Positions 60,201 to 64,000 of a stretch of DNA of 64,000 bases are shown here, piece after piece. This DNA is from Tachypleus tridentatus (Eukaryota; Arthropoda; Merostomata; Xiphosura; Limulidae). The DNA is taken from assembly GCF_004210375.1 (NCBI RefSeq), contig NC_134837.1, positions 155,537,310-155,601,309 on the forward strand, read 5' to 3'. Position 1 is the stretch's first letter. The number at the start of each line of letters is the position of its first letter. A model generated the notes under the pieces. The model was given only the letters and a program-made list of their open reading frames with translations, searched no databases and was not told the DNA's origin. The position numbers and the translations under genes are program-made.

Positions 60201-62718
60201 CTGACTTAATAAATACACTATAATACGAAAATAATCCATATTATACAACCAGAAGTTACCATACATTAGTAAAAATTTTAAACAATTACAAGTTCTATGC
60301 AATTAAACCAAGAGATGAATTTATAATAAAATGTCCAACATCACGACCAAAGTTCTTTGCCAAAAGAAACAATCACAGAAATTTCCCATCCTCTACAATG
60401 ATTAGTTTTGGAACAAACTAGCGAGTAAGAGGCTTTACTCACCGGTAGCAGACAGTATCATCAGCATCACCACCATCCCCAGACTCTGGACAATCCCGAC
60501 TTATATGTCCAGTTTCTCCACAGTTGTAACATTTCCGATCATCCTTTTCTCCTTCTGGACAATCCCAAGAAATATGTCCATTCTTACCACAAACATAACA
60601 CTAGAATTAGGGTGAATAAATACAATTAAAACAAATTTTAATCAAATCTCATAAAAAAAAAATAGTAAGTGTTAATTGAAATTATCAACTCAAAACAAAC
60701 CAATGCAATATCTAAAATAAAAAGTATAGTTGTTTTCTTTTAAAATTTCAAACAACTGGGTATATATAATATTACATCTTTCCAGTGCCAAACAGACTTA
60801 CAAATTTACTAATCAGTTAATTGAGTTTTAATTTATTAAAAAAGTCATGACAGAAAAGATATCCAAATTTTTTCAAACACTATTCTTCAGATCAAACATA
60901 ACACTATCAATCATGAACAATCATTTTTACAAATGATTAAACACATCATAGTTAGTAATTAGATAAAATCACATGAACACTTGTTTTAATACTTATGGAG
61001 AACTATCAAGTGTTATTCTACTTTTTAATGTGCATAACTATGTAAGCTATTTATTCTGAGACAAAAAAGAGCTACAACTGAAACTAGTACACAAAACAGC
61101 AACTGTTTTATATCTTATTACAGGATGTGCTGATTGACCAGTTTATAATCACTTATTGATAATTATCAATGACAATAAATTTTTAACAGTTTGCAGGTAA
61201 CTCACATTTCAGGTAATTTGATCCACAATTCATTTTCTTACAAATTGTAGTTTTTCTGAAAACACCCTCTTGTTTCTAAAATGTTACAAGTTTTTCTACC
61301 TTTTCAATATTAACAAATTTCCTTATATCAAATTTTAACCTCATATACTGGTATATACCTACATCAAAAACTGCATGATGAGGAAGTCCAACAGCCTAAG
61401 TATGAAGACAACTGTCAAAAGTGTATCTTTTGATCTAAATCAACATTAAATGTCAAAAAACAAAACATATTAGTTTAACAGCACCCAACATTTTCTACCC
61501 TAAGCCTCCTTTAGCTCTGGGTATGGGATACAGGAAAGATGCAGCATGGAAGAAGGTACACAAGGTTTATCTATTTTCATACCCTGTTATTGGTCACCTT
61601 ATAATTTTACTTATTTTTGGTTAACTTCATTTCAAGGATATTCTAAAATACCATATGGCTTTTCAATAATACTGCTTCCTATGGAAGCAGCACAGGCTGA
61701 GAACCACTGTATTAGTTTTTATGAATCTGAGAAGGCTAAACAATGATCAAGGTTAACTTTCTTCTTTGTAGTCATTAAAATATGGCCTACTCAAAATTGG
61801 TCAATTACTAGCAATCAATTTTCATTACTGAAAGATTTTCTTATCAATGTGTTCATAAATGATTTGCTTTTTCATCAGCAAAAACACAGCAGTTTGATCT
61901 ATATTTTATTTCAGTCAATTCTCCTGGATTAGACAGGCTTTCAAAATATTACAGTTTGTTAGTTATTACAAGTTGTACTGAATCAAGTAGTAAGTAGCAA
62001 GAACACAACAAATAAGTGAATTTACATTCAGAGAAATTCTTAGAGTTTTCTCATTTCCAGTTAGATCAAACCTTCTAGGTAAAACTGAGAAAAAATTAAC
62101 AAAAGCAAGCATTTGTTTTAGATTAACCCTATGTGGATTCGTGGGATCAAATCATACATGTGATGCCTTCAGAGTGCCAATTCAATATGGCATGTATTTT
62201 ATGTCACAGTTAAATAGAAGACAATATACAAGGATACTGAAAAGAAATAATTGATATAAATGCAAGTACAATATAAATATTAAGATAGGCAAAGTATTTT
62301 TATTCTTCACATGAATGCCACCTTGTCAATTTATATCAGACTGACATTGTCAATACACAAATATCTTGAGTATAAATACTTTAACACATCTAAATTTTTA
62401 TGTACAACATACTTGTAAATTTTATTGACAGTCTGCCTTATTTCATGCAATTACATTTAGTAAATTTGAAATTATAGTCAACACTTCTTTTCCAAAACAT
62501 AGTTGGTCTATTGGACACATTCAGTGATAAACATCTCTGCTATTATTTTCTAAGTTAATAAAGAAAAAAAATGAAAATGAAACTCACATTTACCTTTCGG
62601 TCATCTTGCTCACAGTCCCTGGAGATATGACCTTGAGTTCTACAGATGTAGCAAGTCTTTTCCTGTTCCCTACACTCTCGAGCAATGTGGCCAGTTTTTC
62701 CACAGTTGTAGCAAGACA
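54175..62718 (-). CDS. CNBP: CNBP-like CCHC zinc-knuckle nucleic-acid-binding protein, 3' part (three exons)
   Basis: Three coding exons, 62718-62594 (125 nt), 60600-60443 (158 nt) and 54289-54175 (115 nt), join in phase with GT-AG introns. They give 131 codons plus TAA and a leading partial codon. Six CX2CX4HX4C knuckles are seen: CYNCGKTGHIAREC, CYICRTQGHISRDC, CYVCGKNGHISWDC, CYNCGETGHISRDC, CYRCNEKGHIARNC (split by the last intron) and CYHCGEFGHIARNC, then the short end ELKA. Spacers are acidic. CNBP/ZNF9 proteins bind single-stranded DNA and RNA, act in translation and transcription, and usually have about seven knuckles; the first knuckle and any RG-rich segment would be beyond 64000. 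A retroviral-type gag origin is unlikely given the introns and tandem knuckles. Other multi-knuckle proteins of the same class are possible. Confidence 0.92.
55670..56010 (-). pseudogene. CR1/L2-like LINE fragment, C-terminal region
   Basis: Nucleotide-level relative of 46290-46850: both share 'cacgagaaaacaa', 'aatcctttccaacaa', and 'aacattcca/caaga' followed by 'taaccagt' in the same order. Shorter and more decayed; no open frame left. Confidence 0.65.
57700..58140 (-). pseudogene. LINE reverse transcriptase fragment (palm region)
   Basis: On the minus strand the segment near 57856-57825 reads KFIIFADSVKVLG, the place of the catalytic FADDTK box with the second Asp lost. Toward higher coordinates it follows with the complement of the GVPQGSVLGPLLF and QKAFD blocks in decayed form ('cccaacattaagctctgaag', 'ctttctgaaaatacagata'). 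It appears to be the part of the element lying upstream of the piece represented at 46290-46850. Confidence 0.6.
58338..58452 (-). repeat. SINE family 2 copy, diverged
   Basis: 'ataaagcacagagctacaca', 'actatctgtgctgtacctat', 'ctcagacttatcaatgagct' followed by 'accaggggc', reversed family 2. Confidence 0.75.
59462..59497. repeat. (TG)n(TCTG)n microsatellite
   Basis: About 12 TG dinucleotides followed by three TCTG units. Confidence 0.95.
60443..60600 (-). CDS. CNBP: CNBP-like exon (two and a half knuckles)
   Basis: Acceptor tctag; begins directly with the first Cys of a knuckle. Contains an acidic Gly/Asp spacer (SGDGGDADDTV) and ends inside the fifth knuckle at CYR with two bases of Arg; donor gtgagt. 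Confidence 0.94.
60601..62593 (-). other. CNBP-like intron
   Basis: 2.0 kb, AT-rich, no recognisable repeat or exon. Confidence 0.75.
62594..62718 (-). CDS. CNBP: CNBP-like exon (two knuckles)
   Basis: Acceptor ggtag; the exon begins with the last two bases of a codon, so at least one more coding exon lies upstream outside the window. Ends RDCEQDDRK in phase 0 before gtaaat. Confidence 0.93.
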
Positions 62719-64000
62719 CTACCAGATAAGAAAACAGTTGTATGAATTATAGTAGTACTCTGGAATACACAAATTTCATTGAAGTATTAAAAGGCATGTT
62801 TCTCACATTATGAGATTATTTAAAAGGTTCACACCACACAAAACACACTTAACTACATTAGCTGACTTTTAGTACAATATATATCTTTACACTACCTGAA
62901 GTAATTTGAAAATGGTAAATCATATCAACAGGTCTACAGCCCACTTTTCAGTTTTATTCCTTTTTTTTTTTAAGAAAACAATGCTAAATGTTTTGAATAT
63001 ATTAATTCAAAAGTAAATTCATTCACTATGTAACTTCTACATCTGTAACATACCAAAATTTATCTTACAATGAATTAACTTAATTTCTAAGTTTTCTACA
63101 ATGGTTTTGTTGTAGTGTTTGATTTGTATCTCATTAATAGCTGCTAAAAATTACAAACCACATAAGTGGAGTATTCTTAAACTCACTACAACCATTCACT
63201 ACCACTGTTCGTGCTATTTTAATTCCATAATACTAATCTATGGCTAATATTGTTCTGCTTGCATTAAATGTGCGTGTATAAAAATCACTTATTATCTAAT
63301 TATAATCAACCATATAATAATAATCTTAAAAATATGACAAAGTATAATCATATGATACACCAAGCTACAGTAACAAGTATATATGAAACAGTCATTGTAA
63401 CATCTCTGCTAAAATAATTCTATTAGAAATCTCACTGTACAACTTATCAAAAGAAAAGTATTTCAGCAGCCAAATACTGCACATGTGCTTGGCATAAGCT
63501 TGATCTTTGGCTGTTAACTTCTGAGGGTAAGACCTTTCCAGATTTATTTTGGTTTGACTTGCATGCAACATTAAACAAGAGCTATCTATGTCATTTGTCC
63601 CTAATTTAGCAGTTACAGACTGGAGAAAAAATATTTAATCAACACCACCCACCACCAACTCTTGGGTTGCTCTTTCTGAAAGGGTAAGCATGTTCAGTGA
63701 AGTGGATTTGAACCCACAATTCTCAAATTACAAACTTAGCATCTAATCACAAGGCCAAGCCAGGTTTCTCCAGATTTTGGAAAGGGGAAATTTCCTCCCT
63801 ATTCAAAGTGGATCTACTTAAATTATGACATTTTAAACACAGACTAAGTTTTGTTAACACTATTCCATGAAAAACACTGAAAGTAGTCTTTTGTCTTAGA
63901 ATTTCAATTGTTCTTATTGATTAAAAAACTTCCATTTTATGTTTTAAGTACAATTCAATTTAATTGATACTATTAAAGAAATCTTTATACAATTCATTTT
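62719..64000 (-). other. CNBP-like intron, continues past the window
   Basis: No further knuckle-encoding exon to the right edge. Holds one decayed SINE 1 (63546-63768). Confidence 0.7.
63546..63768 (-). repeat. SINE family 1 copy, decayed, with 9-bp target duplication
   Basis: 'gtccctaatttagcagttac', 'accacccaccaccaactctt', 'gatttgaacccacaattctc' (B-box side), ending 'aaggccaagccagg'. Flanked by tccagattt at 63537-63545 and 63769-63777. About 50 bp is deleted in the middle. Confidence 0.88.

Larger units (their letters stand above)
54290..60442 (-). other. CNBP-like last intron (6.2 kb)
   Basis: Contains two LINE fragments (55670-56010, 57700-58140), one SINE 2 (58338-58452) and a TG microsatellite (59462-59497). 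The rest (54290-55669, 56011-57699, 58453-59461, 59498-60442) shows nothing recognised. Confidence 0.8.

Noticed and set aside
1-64000. CRISPR array, prophage or bacterial operon
   Set aside because: No spaced direct repeats, no compact gene clusters; introns, SINEs and spliced genes show a metazoan nuclear genome.

Overview
This is AT-rich nuclear DNA from an animal with long introns, sparse exons and many decayed mobile elements. Two tRNA-derived SINE families recur across the window. From memory both resemble repeats of horseshoe crabs (Xiphosura), so a horseshoe crab or related chelicerate is my best guess; that is inference, while the repeat family relationships within the window are read directly.

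Two cellular genes are supported, both on the minus strand. (1) A complete glucose-6-phosphate 1-dehydrogenase (G6PD) gene: 11 coding exons between 29840 (ATG) and 7840 (stop), every junction in phase, 514 aa, with the dinucleotide-binding, substrate and catalytic motifs intact. Intron 1 is about 12.8 kb and holds a dead LINE, SINEs and Penelope-like fragments. (2) The 3' part of a CNBP-like CCHC zinc-knuckle nucleic-acid-binding protein: three coding exons at 62718-62594, 60600-60443 and 54289-54175 with six knuckles. Its 5' end lies beyond the right edge.

Region by region: 1-621, a 27-bp tandem repeat cut by the window edge. 2.7-3.7 kb, a frameshifted pseudogene of a repetitive arthropod protein family. 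6.1-7.4 kb, a SINE and an internally deleted mariner. 7.8-29.8 kb, G6PD. 30.3-34.4 kb, a dense SINE cluster. 35.6-37.4 kb, a decayed Ty3/gypsy-type gag-protease region. 38-40.4 kb, SINEs. 40461-42311, a hAT (Charlie-type) transposon with a perfect 8-bp target duplication that carries a 5'-truncated Penelope-like element, including the end of its GIY-YIG endonuclease and a hammerhead-ribozyme-like core. 43-48.5 kb, SINEs with clean target duplications, a gypsy pol remnant and a CR1/L2-like LINE remnant. 53.6-64 kb, the CNBP-like gene with two more LINE fragments in an intron.

The two genes are unrelated in pathway (pentose phosphate NADPH supply; single-stranded nucleic-acid binding and translational control) and lie about 24 kb apart. 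I found no CRISPR array, bacterial operon or obvious new system. The most notable items are the nested hAT/Penelope insertion with its ribozyme-like motif, Penelope ends placed in or beside SINE copies, and a GC-AG intron in G6PD.
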